Assembly: GCA_046290815.1 (NCBI GenBank)
Contig: JBKBUF010000031.1
Span: 1 to 45,349, forward strand
Length of the DNA stretch: 45,349 bases
Source of the DNA: JBKBUF01 sp046290815
Lineage (GTDB): Bacteria > Bacteroidota > Bacteroidia > Cytophagales > Cytophagaceae
Reading direction: 5' to 3'
The translations under genes were made by a program, and so were the position numbers. This document shows positions 23,253-31,807 of this stretch, one piece after another. The notes under the pieces are model-generated. The model saw nothing but the letters and a program-made list of their open reading frames with translations, had not been told where the DNA came from and did not search any database. Every line of letters starts with the position of its first letter. Within the stretch, counting starts at the first letter, position 1.

Positions 23253-25868
23253 ATGAACTTCAAGAATTACACAATCAAAGCCCAGGAAGTGATCCAGAGG
23301 GCCACTGAAGTTGCCGGAGGCAACCAGCAAATGGGAGTTGACACAGGACACATCCTTAAGGCAGTTCTGGAGTCAGATGAAAACATGATCTCATTCATCA
23401 TAAAAAAGATGAATGCGAATAGGAATTTAATAGAATCAAAACTGGAAGAGATCATTCAGTCATATCCAAAGGTCAGTGGCGGAAGTCCTTACCTGGGAAA
23501 TGATGCAATCCAGGCCCTGAATAAAGCAACTTCATATCTGAAAGAATTCGGCGATGAGTTTGTGGCAGTAGAACACATATTATTAGGATTACTTTCAGGG
23601 AAAGACAAAACCGCAATCTTACTGAAAGATGCAGGTTTTACTGAAAAGTATCTTAAGGTTGCTATCAAAGAGCTCAGAGGAGGCTCCAAAGTAACAGATC
23701 AGAATGCTGAAGCTAAATACAAATCGCTAGAAAGGTATTCTAAGAACCTAAATGAACTGGCTAAAGCAGGAAAAATTGACCCTGTAATCGGGAGAGATGA
23801 AGAGATAAGAAGAGTACTTCAGATTCTATCAAGGAGAACCAAAAACAATCCGGTACTTTTAGGTGAGCCGGGGGTTGGTAAAACTGCAATAGTGGAAGGC
23901 CTTGCGCAAAGGATCGTAAGCGGTGACGTTCCTGAAAATCTGAAAAGTAAAACCATTGTTTCTCTTGACATGGGATTACTCGTTGCGGGTGCAAAATATA
24001 AGGGAGAATTTGAAGAACGATTAAAATCTGTAATTAAAGAGGTAACAGATTCTAATGGAGAAATAATTCTCTTCATAGATGAAATGCACACGCTTATTGG
24101 CGCAGGCGGTGGAGGTGAAGGCGCAATGGATGCTGCCAATTTGTTGAAACCTGCACTTGCTCGCGGAGAGTTGCATTCTATCGGTGCCACCACCTTGAAA
24201 GAGTACCAGAAGTATGTTGAAAAAGACAAAGCTCTAGAAAGAAGATTTCAATCAGTAATGGTTGATGAGCCGGACATGCAGGATGCCATCTCTATACTTC
24301 GTGGCATAAAAGAGAAATACGAAGTACACCATGGGGTAAGAATTAAAGATGAAGCCATCATTGCTTCTGTGGAATTATCCAGCAGATATATTACTGAAAG
24401 ATTTTTACCTGATAAGGCAATTGACCTAATGGATGAGGCTGCGTCTAAACTAAGACTGGAGATCGACTCCCTGCCTGAGGAGCTGGATGAAGTGCAGAGA
24501 AAAATAATGCAGCTTGAAATAGAAAGGGAAGCTATTAAAAGAGAGAATGACAAAGAAAAAGAAGCGAATCTTTCAAGAGAGATTGCAGAGCTTTCAGAGA
24601 AAAGAAATGAACTGAAAGCACAATGGCAAAACGAAAAGCAAATGATCGAATCATTTCAAAAGGAAAAAGAGAATATTGAGAAATACAAATTTGAAGCAGA
24701 TCAGGCAGAAAGATCAGGAGATTACGGGAAGGTTGCTGAATTAAGGTATGGAAAAATTAAGGAGAGTGAACAAAAAATTCAAGAGCTTCAAAAACAGATT
24801 CAGAATTCTCAACGTGACGGAAAGTCCATGCTTAAAGAAGAAGTTACTGCAGATGATATTGCAGAGGTAGTGGCTAAATGGACAGGCATACCCGTCTCCA
24901 AGATGTTACAAAGTGAAAGAGAAAAACTTCTTCACCTGGAAGATGAGTTGGGGAAAAGAGTAGCGGGTCAGGAAGAAGCGATAAGGGCAATTTCAGATGC
25001 AGTAAGAAGAAGTCGTGCAGGACTTCATGATCCTAAGAGACCTATCGGATCATTTATATTTCTCGGAACCACCGGTGTAGGCAAAACAGAGCTTGCCAAA
25101 GCTTTGGCTGACTATCTGTTTAATACAGAAAATGCTATTATAAGAATAGATATGTCAGAATACCAGGAAAGACATACTGTAAGCAGGTTGATAGGTGCGC
25201 CTCCCGGATATGTGGGATATGATGAAGGAGGTCAGCTTACCGAAGCAGTCAGAAGAAAACCATATTCTGTAATTTTGCTTGATGAAATAGAGAAAGCACA
25301 CCCTGATGTATTCAACATTTTGTTGCAGGTGCTTGACGACGGAAGGCTAACAGACAATAAAGGACGGATAGCTAATTTTAAGAATACAATTATCATTATG
25401 ACCTCCAATATCGGCGCTCACCTGATTCAGGAGAACTTTGCTGATATTAATGAACTAAACCGAGAAGAGGTGGTTGACAAAACCAAAGCAGAAGTAATGG
25501 AGGTATTAAGAAAGACAGTTCGTCCGGAGTTTTTAAACAGGGTGGATGAAATTATTATGTTCGAGCCGTTGTCCAAAAAACAAATCAGAAAGATTGTTGA
25601 CATTCAGTTTAAACTGATACAGCAAAGACTTGAAGAAAATGGAATCAGGGTAGAGGCAAGCAATGATGTACTGGACAAACTTGGAGAACTTGGATTTGAC
25701 CCTCAATTCGGCGCAAGGCCTCTTAAAAGAGTACTGCAACGATATATCCTTAACGAGCTATCAAAAGAAATACTTTCGGGCAAAGTTAAAAAGGACAATG
25801 TTGTGGGAATCACTTTAGATGAAAATCAAAATATCCAGTTCATTAATCTGGAAGAAGTGAGGATTTAG
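23253..25868 (+). CDS. clpB: ATP-dependent disaggregase ClpB (Hsp104)
   Basis: This 871-residue AAA+ disaggregase acts with DnaK to extract polypeptides from aggregates in the cytosol; dnaK is also in this window, about 18 kb away. The order is a Clp N domain (about 1-145), the first AAA+ module with Walker A G204-EPGVGKT, a central coiled-coil M domain (about 400-525, rich in Glu/Lys/Arg heptads), the second AAA+ module with Walker A G605-TTGVGKT, and a C-terminal D2-small domain (FGARPLKRVLQRYI). The M domain separates it from ClpA and ClpC. Length is standard. It is preceded by AGGAGG and followed by a tandem repeat and a terminator. Confidence 0.97.
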   Translation: MNFKNYTIKAQEVIQRATEVAGGNQQMGVDTGHILKAVLESDENMISFIIKKMNANRNLIESKLEEIIQSYPKVSGGSPYLGNDAIQALNKATSYLKEFGDEFVAVEHILLGLLSGKDKTAILLKDAGFTEKYLKVAIKELRGGSKVTDQNAEAKYKSLERYSKNLNELAKAGKIDPVIGRDEEIRRVLQILSRRTKNNPVLLGEPGVGKTAIVEGLAQRIVSGDVPENLKSKTIVSLDMGLLVAGAKYKGEFEERLKSVIKEVTDSNGEIILFIDEMHTLIGAGGGGEGAMDAANLLKPALARGELHSIGATTLKEYQKYVEKDKALERRFQSVMVDEPDMQDAISILRGIKEKYEVHHGVRIKDEAIIASVELSSRYITERFLPDKAIDLMDEAASKLRLEIDSLPEELDEVQRKIMQLEIEREAIKRENDKEKEANLSREIAELSEKRNELKAQWQNEKQMIESFQKEKENIEKYKFEADQAERSGDYGKVAELRYGKIKESEQKIQELQKQIQNSQRDGKSMLKEEVTADDIAEVVAKWTGIPVSKMLQSEREKLLHLEDELGKRVAGQEEAIRAISDAVRRSRAGLHDPKRPIGSFIFLGTTGVGKTELAKALADYLFNTENAIIRIDMSEYQERHTVSRLIGAPPGYVGYDEGGQLTEAVRRKPYSVILLDEIEKAHPDVFNILLQVLDDGRLTDNKGRIANFKNTIIIMTSNIGAHLIQENFADINELNREEVVDKTKAEVMEVLRKTVRPEFLNRVDEIIMFEPLSKKQIRKIVDIQFKLIQQRLEENGIRVEASNDVLDKLGELGFDPQFGARPLKRVLQRYILNELSKEILSGKVKKDNVVGITLDENQNIQFINLEEVRI

Positions 25869-25934
25869 GGTTTAAAGTTTAAAGTTGAAAGTTGAAAGTT
25901 CAAAGTTTAATGTTGAAAGTTTAAATTTGAAAGT
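25869..25934. repeat. AAAGTTTAAAGTTG short tandem array
   Basis: About 66 bp of degenerate AAAGTT(T/G/C)AA units follow the clpB stop codon directly, with 7- to 10-nt spacing. Similar arrays are common between genes in Bacteroidetes. They have no spacers, so this is not a CRISPR array. It lies inside the clpB transcript before the terminator. Confidence 0.75.
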
Positions 25935-25948
25935 ATAGGCTTGCAATC

Positions 25949-25987
25949 AAAAACCTGTATAGGACTAATCCTGCACAGGTTTTTTTT
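25949..25987 (+). terminator. Rho-independent terminator of clpB
   Basis: AAAAACCTGT (25949-25958) pairs with ACAGGTTTTT (25975-25984), and an inner AGGA/TCCT stem closes on a CTAA loop. The 3' arm continues into a run of T residues to 25987. This is a well-formed terminator 81 bp past the clpB stop. Confidence 0.88.
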
Positions 25988-26042
25988 ATTTCTAATGGTT
26001 TGAGGTTTTTGGCTTTCATTATCAGGCCTTAAATAGAATTGG

Positions 26043-26148
26043 TCGAGAATATTTAAACCCTTATCGAGAATATAAAACAACTCTTATCAGCCGTATACGT
26101 ATCTCAGTGTAGAACCCGGGGAAAAATGCGATTTACATAAGTAAATCG
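26043..26148 (+). promoter_or_regulatory. Candidate regulatory region of the HupE-like gene
   Basis: Three ordered sequence elements lie upstream of the ATG at 26169. A 10-bp direct repeat TCGAGAATAT occurs at 26043-26052 and 26064-26073 (21-bp period, two helical turns). An ATACGTAT palindrome lies at 26095-26102. A perfect 8-bp inverted repeat CGATTTAC-ATAA-GTAAATCG spans 26129-26148, ending 20 bp before the start codon. Direct repeats on one helix face plus a downstream palindrome look like activator and repressor sites. This is inference from pattern alone. Confidence 0.45.
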
Positions 26149-26168
26149 ACCACTAAAATGTTAATGTT

Positions 26169-26756
26169 ATGTCAGATATCATTACTTTCTTTAGTCTCGG
26201 GTTTTCGAAAATTGCCTTTCTTGGCGTTTTCATCCACTCGCTTCTTATTGTGGCTTTGTGCGGCATTTACTCCGCCAAAGCTTTCAGAATCGCCGGCCTG
26301 TTAGGAATCTGTTTCTTCTCAGGATTTGCAATTACCTTTCACCTGAGCACCTTCGATTTCATTTATTTTCCCCAGCAACCTTTGATCTTCATTTTACCAA
26401 TCACGATATTCATAGTGGCGGTAACCAATTTCTTCATGAAGAAAAATGCATTTATCAATCGGTACCCGTCTCAGGGATACAGGTATTACCTTGCATTATT
26501 CTTTGGCGCCATTCATGGACTTGCATATCCGGATTTACTCAAAACACTCCTGGATGAGGAAGCAGTTTTTCTTCAAATGTTTTCTTTTAACCTGGGAATA
26601 ATTACCGCTTTGGGGCTAATTGTAATGTTCCTTCTAACCACTGCTTTCTTTTTAACATTTTTTCTGAGGGTACATATAAGGGAATGGAATTTGATATTAT
26701 CAGGAGGCTGTGCGGGCACCGCAGTTTATATGATCGCTAGCAGTCTTATAAATTAA
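26169..26756 (+). CDS. HupE/UreJ-like integral membrane protein
   Basis: This 195-residue hydrophobic protein has about six membrane segments. The layout resembles HupE/UreJ proteins, which are tied to nickel or cobalt uptake near hydrogenase and urease genes. The C-terminal half keeps the ALFFGAIHGLAYPDLL segment and the FNLGI motif of the family. The N-terminal GFxHIxxGxDH signature is degraded to GFSKIAFLGVFIHS, with one His and the Asp lost. No nickel enzyme gene is nearby, so metal transport is uncertain. The gene stands alone, 4 bp from the convergent next gene, with no terminator between them. Confidence 0.65.
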   Translation: MSDIITFFSLGFSKIAFLGVFIHSLLIVALCGIYSAKAFRIAGLLGICFFSGFAITFHLSTFDFIYFPQQPLIFILPITIFIVAVTNFFMKKNAFINRYPSQGYRYYLALFFGAIHGLAYPDLLKTLLDEEAVFLQMFSFNLGIITALGLIVMFLLTTAFFLTFFLRVHIREWNLILSGGCAGTAVYMIASSLIN

Positions 26757-26760
26757 AAAA

Positions 26761-27414
26761 TTATTCGTCTTTATATTTATCCGCTTCCTCCCATTGCTTA
26801 TTTCTCAAACCACCTTTTTTCACCTGACCAATAAAATTTGACCAGGCAAAAGGATTCAGGAAAGTAAGCGAAGGAGCATTGTAGGGGTTTTCTATTCTTG
26901 AAACCTGTTGTTTCATATAATAGTTGTGATTCATTTTTCCATCAGGCTGCAATGTATACATCATACGCTTCATTACCTGCTCATTAAGATTTTTGTGCAT
27001 ATTATTCATTTCCTCTTCCGGAAGTCTCAATGCTAAAAACGCTTCTTTAAACAATTGCTCGGTAGGCCAAGGAAAAACCTCTATCTCAGCAAGCACCGTG
27101 GTGTCTTCAGCCAGCTGTATTACATACGATACCTTATTGGTATCTGAAGGCACAATGAAATATTTCTCTTTAAATCCTAAAGCACGTACTACCACACTAT
27201 CTCCTCCAACAAGAGGCATGGAAAAATATCCCAAATAATTTGTAGCAGTACCTCTACCCGCCTTAGGAACATACAATAATACGCCTGGTATTCCATATAA
27301 GCTATCGCCACCCACAACCAGTCCTGAAACCTGCACAATATTCTTACTGCTTTGCCCGAAGATAGGAGAGCAAAAAGAAAAGCACAACAATAATAGTAGG
27401 AAAACCAACCTCAT
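26761..27414 (-). CDS. Secreted protein with carboxypeptidase-regulatory-like domain
   Basis: This 217-residue protein has a Sec signal ending IFGQ (about residue 21). Residues 27-105 form a carboxypeptidase-D regulatory-like beta-sandwich (VQVSGLVVGGDSLYGIPGVLLYVP, GYFSMPLVGGDSVVVRALGF), as found at the N-terminus of TonB-dependent receptors and in free-standing Bacteroidetes proteins. The remaining 110 residues are helical and charged, with no recognisable function. No barrel follows, so it is not a TonB-dependent receptor. It is a periplasmic or outer-membrane-associated protein of unknown role. The MFS gene ends 93 bp upstream on the same strand. Confidence 0.78.
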   Translation of the reverse strand: MRLVFLLLLLCFSFCSPIFGQSSKNIVQVSGLVVGGDSLYGIPGVLLYVPKAGRGTATNYLGYFSMPLVGGDSVVVRALGFKEKYFIVPSDTNKVSYVIQLAEDTTVLAEIEVFPWPTEQLFKEAFLALRLPEEEMNNMHKNLNEQVMKRMMYTLQPDGKMNHNYYMKQQVSRIENPYNAPSLTFLNPFAWSNFIGQVKKGGLRNKQWEEADKYKDE

Positions 27415-27507
27415 ACTCCTTTATTTAACTGCTGACAGCAATATAAATTGTAAAGTCAAAAAAATAAAGGAATATTATCAGAGAAATAAAGAAATCAGGC
27501 AAAAAGC

Positions 27508-28731
27508 CTATTCCTCAATGATAAATGCAGTGAAAATACAAATGATGGTAGCCGAAATCCCGATTATACCAATAATATCGAAATTCATCAGAAGATTATC
27601 TTCGGTATATAAAATATTACCTGACACAATGGTTGCGATACTTCCTGCCATAAGCTGAATAGACCCGTTCATACTAATAAAACGACCCCTGATTTCTTTA
27701 GGAAACAAGGAATTTATCAAAGTCATACCGGACACATGCCTGGCGGTAGAAAAACAGAAAAACATGGTTGTTACCATAAGTGCTACAGTTACACTGTCTT
27801 CTAATGGATAAATTGTCAGCAGTATCAATGGAATGATAGAGAAGAAATTCAACAATAAAAAAACATTCTGTTTACCGAATCGATCTATCATCATACCTGC
27901 AAGAGGTCCCATTACCATAGAAGCCAATCCACCAAAGAAAAACACCATACTTAAGTTTTCAGTAGTAAAACCAAGATTGGTAACTACAAATGTACTTAGG
28001 AATGGTAAAATGGTAGCTCCTCCCGCAAAGGCGAGCATACTCATGAAAACCAGTGGCCAGAAATATTTAGGATTGGTTATAGCTGCAAATACTTTTTTAG
28101 TGTCTTTGGTATTAGACTTAAAATCTTTTTTCAATTGCGGAAGAAAAACTGTTGCAAGCAAAAGCACCAATAGATTCATTATAAAAAGAATCCAGAACGG
28201 GAATTTCCAGCCAAAAGTTTGTACAAGAAAAATTGAACCTGGAACTGCAACAACCGAGCCCAGTGAATTGGCTATCATAACAGTTCCTGTAGCCCTTCCA
28301 AGAAGTTTAACTGGCAACAAATCACCCAGGTATATAATTATCAATGACCCCAAGACTCCTCCAAATGCTCCTGTGTAAATACGTGCAAAAAGCAACATAT
28401 AAAAATTAACAGAATACGCACATAAAATAGCCCCTACACTGAACAATGAAAAACAAACCAGCAGGGCTTTTTTTCTTTCAATTTTATCTACAATGAATGA
28501 GGAAAAGAAACCCGATATAGCTGCGCTCATTGTATATCCTGAAATCAGGTAGCTATAGTGATTTGGATTGATCTGAAATGTTTTTATCAATTCCGGTCCA
28601 AGAGGCAACAGCACCAGATAATCTGTAATAAATGAGAATTGAATAAATGCCAGGATAAAGATATAAAAAGCCTGTGCCAGCTTACCGGAGCTGACATCTG
28701 TGAAATCCTGATTAATAGCGGGTGCTGACAT
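27508..28731 (-). CDS. MFS transporter
   Basis: This 407-residue inner-membrane protein has 12 hydrophobic segments in two halves. A motif A-like loop between helices 2 and 3 (SSFIVDKIERKKAL) and its counterpart in the second half (GMMIDRFGKQNVF) identify the major facilitator superfamily, probably an efflux-type (DHA-like) member. The substrate is unknown. The start is placed at the ATG at 28731 (MSAPAINQDF). An upstream in-frame start at 28773 would add 14 residues that do not look like part of the protein. A small hairpin AGGC-AAAAA-GCCT overlaps the stop codon. Confidence 0.88.
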   Translation of the reverse strand: MSAPAINQDFTDVSSGKLAQAFYIFILAFIQFSFITDYLVLLPLGPELIKTFQINPNHYSYLISGYTMSAAISGFFSSFIVDKIERKKALLVCFSLFSVGAILCAYSVNFYMLLFARIYTGAFGGVLGSLIIIYLGDLLPVKLLGRATGTVMIANSLGSVVAVPGSIFLVQTFGWKFPFWILFIMNLLVLLLATVFLPQLKKDFKSNTKDTKKVFAAITNPKYFWPLVFMSMLAFAGGATILPFLSTFVVTNLGFTTENLSMVFFFGGLASMVMGPLAGMMIDRFGKQNVFLLLNFFSIIPLILLTIYPLEDSVTVALMVTTMFFCFSTARHVSGMTLINSLFPKEIRGRFISMNGSIQLMAGSIATIVSGNILYTEDNLLMNFDIIGIIGISATIICIFTAFIIEE

Positions 28732-28820
28732 GACAAAACGAAATAGTAGGTTTTTATACGGGCAAACCTGCAAACGGTTGCGAATAAGAAATCGTGAAGT
28801 TTATAGCGGACCGAATGGAA

Positions 28821-30875
28821 TTATTGGTCGATCAACTCCAGGAATTTGGTTTCGGAAGGAATAAAGGTACTAAGATTTACCCTGGCGTCCTGGTATTCTT
28901 TGATTATAGAATATTTACCTTTATTCCAGAGCCTTAGATTGAAATCTCCCTCAGTACTGAATTGAACCTGCTCTTCTTTTCCTGTAAGTTCATTTAACAG
29001 GATCAATTTAGTTCCTTCAGAAGGTTTTGAGGTGGAGGAATTTTTAAATACCCCATTTACAGCTACCGAATCCAAAGTACCCAATTCTATTTCTATAAAC
29101 TGCAAAGATGAAGCTTTCCTTTTTCTTTTTACCGGCTGAAATTTAAAAATACCAGAAAATCCTGCCGAATCAGCTATCAAAACACTTACAGTATCAGAAT
29201 TGATCTCACACTGGAACTCGCCAAATCTGTTGGTATAAACCACATCTACAGAATCAGTAGTGGGATCAAAAATCTGAATTCTTGAAATACCGGCATGAAC
29301 TCCATAATACATCACCCTTCCTTTTATATAAGTTTTGTTGTATTTCTCTAATTGAAACTTGGATCTCAAAACTTTTTGTTGAGGATCCAGAGAGTAAATT
29401 TCATTTCTGGCTACTTTAAATCCATCTTTTACAACATCCAGATAATATTTTCTGCCAGGAATAACATGTAATGAAAACAGACCTTTTTGATTTGAAGAAA
29501 GGATTTGCTCTTTGATTCCTGTTTCGGCATTTACTAAATTAACTGTAGCTCCTTTAACAACCCCTGATTTAAGCATATCCATCACTATACCTTCAACTTT
29601 AATTTTATTAATAGTTAAAGCAAAAATATCGTCGTTGGCTCCCCCACTTAATCTGTTGCTGGAAAAATATCCTTTTGAATTTTTATTATCCAGGACAATT
29701 CCAAAATCATCCTTAGGACTATTGACAGGGTAACCGAGGTTCTGTACCATCAGGTTAGACTCCTTCAGATCCACACTAAAAATATCAAGTCCACCTAGTC
29801 CACCATGTCCGGTAGAAGAAAAATACAGGACAGTGTCACTTGCAATAAAAGGAAACATTTCGTTGCCCTCTGTATTTATTTCATTTCCCAGGTTTTCCGG
29901 CATACTCCATGAACCGTTGTTATAAAAGGACCTATATATGTCTGTACCTCCATACCCTCCCGGCTTATCAGATACGAAATACAGTATATTCTGATTTTTA
30001 TCAAAGGTAGGGTGACTTACCGAATATGCATGGTTGTTAAAAGGCAATGGCTGAATATTTTTCCAGTCCTTTTGATCTTCCGATAATTCTGCAGAATACA
30101 AATACAATCTTTTATACTGACCTGCCGTACCTGAAGAAACATTTTGAGAAAAAATTGCCTTTTTACCCTTATCAAAAAATGTAATCGGCCCTTCATGCAG
30201 ATTGCTGTTTATATCAGAATGGAATTTAACAGGCTCAGTAAATGAAGTATCTGTCAATGGTTCTGCATAATATAAATCGAGAAAATGGCTATTATCCGTG
30301 GCGTTTAAAGTTTTCACAGCCATGTTCTGCTTTCTTGATGAGAGGAATACAATTCCCTTATTAAAATATACAGGACTAAAATCAGATTCCGGTGAATTAA
30401 AAGAAACAGGAAAGACTGAATATGCTAAAGAATCTCTAAATAATCTGTGTAATTCGGCGAGCTGTTTTCTCTTTTTTAACGTTCTTTTATCTTCCTTATT
30501 TTCCAAAGCATATTGCTCATACCAATAAGAAGCAGAATCTGGTTTTCCGTTGGATAACAAAACTTCTGCAAAATGTAGTTTATGAATTGAATTTATTGAA
30601 GAAGATTTCATAACCGGACGATACCATTCTTCTGCCTCCTGTGTATTGTTTAGCAGTCTGTAGCACTCAGCGATTTGTAATTTAACGTAACTATTTCCCG
30701 ATTCCCTTTCAGAAACTCTTTTGTAATAATCAAGCGCTTTAATGTATGACTGATGCTTAAACAATGCATCACCTTTCTTTATGTCACTTTTCAAAGTGAA
30801 GATTAAAGTTTTATCCTGGGCAATTACACCGAGAGGAAGAATCAAAAGCAGCATAAGAACTATCCTGTTACACAT
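28821..30875 (-). CDS. TPR/PD40 lipoprotein-less T9SS accessory protein without an OmpA domain
   Basis: This 684-residue exported protein has a Sec signal (LLILPLGVIAQ-D). In order it has TPR-like helices (about 30-130), a WD40-like PD40 beta-propeller (about 150-430, with repeated motifs such as LYFVSDKPGGYGGTDIY, LYFSSTGHGGLGGLDIF and GYFSSNRLSGGANDDIF), and three carboxypeptidase-regulatory-like beta domains to the end. Proteins of this plan beside PorP/SprF genes normally close with an OmpA peptidoglycan-binding domain; here none is present and the protein ends in ETKFLELIDQ. The start codon lies 4 bp beyond the PorP/SprF stop, so the two genes are co-transcribed. A role in assembly or surface anchoring of the adhesin encoded upstream is inferred. 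Confidence 0.82.
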   Translation of the reverse strand: MCNRIVLMLLLILPLGVIAQDKTLIFTLKSDIKKGDALFKHQSYIKALDYYKRVSERESGNSYVKLQIAECYRLLNNTQEAEEWYRPVMKSSSINSIHKLHFAEVLLSNGKPDSASYWYEQYALENKEDKRTLKKRKQLAELHRLFRDSLAYSVFPVSFNSPESDFSPVYFNKGIVFLSSRKQNMAVKTLNATDNSHFLDLYYAEPLTDTSFTEPVKFHSDINSNLHEGPITFFDKGKKAIFSQNVSSGTAGQYKRLYLYSAELSEDQKDWKNIQPLPFNNHAYSVSHPTFDKNQNILYFVSDKPGGYGGTDIYRSFYNNGSWSMPENLGNEINTEGNEMFPFIASDTVLYFSSTGHGGLGGLDIFSVDLKESNLMVQNLGYPVNSPKDDFGIVLDNKNSKGYFSSNRLSGGANDDIFALTINKIKVEGIVMDMLKSGVVKGATVNLVNAETGIKEQILSSNQKGLFSLHVIPGRKYYLDVVKDGFKVARNEIYSLDPQQKVLRSKFQLEKYNKTYIKGRVMYYGVHAGISRIQIFDPTTDSVDVVYTNRFGEFQCEINSDTVSVLIADSAGFSGIFKFQPVKRKRKASSLQFIEIELGTLDSVAVNGVFKNSSTSKPSEGTKLILLNELTGKEEQVQFSTEGDFNLRLWNKGKYSIIKEYQDARVNLSTFIPSETKFLELIDQ

Positions 30876-30879
30876 ACCA

Positions 30880-31797
30880 TTAAAAATATCTTGGTGTTAC
30901 TACTTTTGTTTTATTAAATGAAAAGAGGTAATTGAGCATAAACTCATGCGACCCGGAATTAACAGTACTTAATTTGTTAAGTCCAAATTCGTAGTTATAT
31001 CCCATACGAAGCTGCTCGGAAATATTGGCTTGAACCAAAAAATTCAAAGCGTTTAGATTTCTCAGAGAAGCGCCAAGCCATAAGACCTCTTTAAACAGGA
31101 AATTTGTATTAAAGTCTGCCTGAAGAGGCACGCCGGAAGACATTTTTACCAAGATGCTTGCTTTAACCTTAACATCCTCTGAAAGATCAAAAACTGCTCC
31201 ACTAGTGAAGAAATAATTTCTATCCGGCTTGAAATTATTCTCGATAAACCTGTCTCTGAAAATATTATTTACCAAATAGGGCACCGATAATCCTGCATAA
31301 AATCTATCCGAATAATAATAAACCCCGGCACCAAATGAAGGTGCCACACCACTGATATCATCTCTCGATAAAGAAGGATCGTTTGCATCTTTTGCAGTCA
31401 ACTCACTGTATTTTGCCACATAGTTATTGACACCAGCCTGCAAACCAAAAGACAATTTTGATTTTTCTGTAATTTTAATCTTGTAGGCATATATGGCATT
31501 AAAACTATAATGATTAAAAATCCCTATTTTGTCACCGTACATCATTACCCCTAGCGAAACCTTTTCATTCTTCAACGGGCTATGTGCGGAAAAAGTACCT
31601 GTGGAAGGTGCACCTTCCATGCCAAGCCACTGCCTTCTTCCTAAAGCGGTGAGATTAAGAACATCGTGAGTTCCGGCATAGGCAGGGTTTATTGCCAACC
31701 CATTAAACATATATTGAGAATAAAGGCTTTTTTGTTGCCCTGCAGCAGACAAGGAGATCAACAAAAAACAGACAAATACGTAGGCCAAAATTCTCAT
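30880..31797 (-). CDS. Type IX secretion system membrane protein, PorP/SprF family
   Basis: This 305-residue outer-membrane barrel protein has a Sec signal (LSAAGQ, about residue 21). The family signature LYSQYMFNGLAINPAYAGTH is followed by the RRQW region. PorP/SprF proteins bind the CTD of T9SS substrates; SprF is needed for surface delivery of the type B adhesin SprB in Flavobacterium johnsoniae. Its position, 10 bp after a giant type B substrate gene, matches the usual substrate-partner arrangement and strongly suggests it serves that adhesin. Confidence 0.93.
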   Translation of the reverse strand: MRILAYVFVCFLLISLSAAGQQKSLYSQYMFNGLAINPAYAGTHDVLNLTALGRRQWLGMEGAPSTGTFSAHSPLKNEKVSLGVMMYGDKIGIFNHYSFNAIYAYKIKITEKSKLSFGLQAGVNNYVAKYSELTAKDANDPSLSRDDISGVAPSFGAGVYYYSDRFYAGLSVPYLVNNIFRDRFIENNFKPDRNYFFTSGAVFDLSEDVKVKASILVKMSSGVPLQADFNTNFLFKEVLWLGASLRNLNALNFLVQANISEQLRMGYNYEFGLNKLSTVNSGSHEFMLNYLFSFNKTKVVTPRYF

Positions 31798-31807
31798 AAA
31801 CCGGACT

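Noticed and set aside
25869..25934. Short tandem array after clpB considered as a CRISPR array.
   Set aside because: Units are 7-10 nt, degenerate and have no spacers; no cas genes are present.
28732..28773. 14-residue extension of the MFS transporter.
   Set aside because: MSAPAINQDF at 28731 gives a normal cytosolic N-terminus; the extension is Cys/Arg-containing and not family-like.
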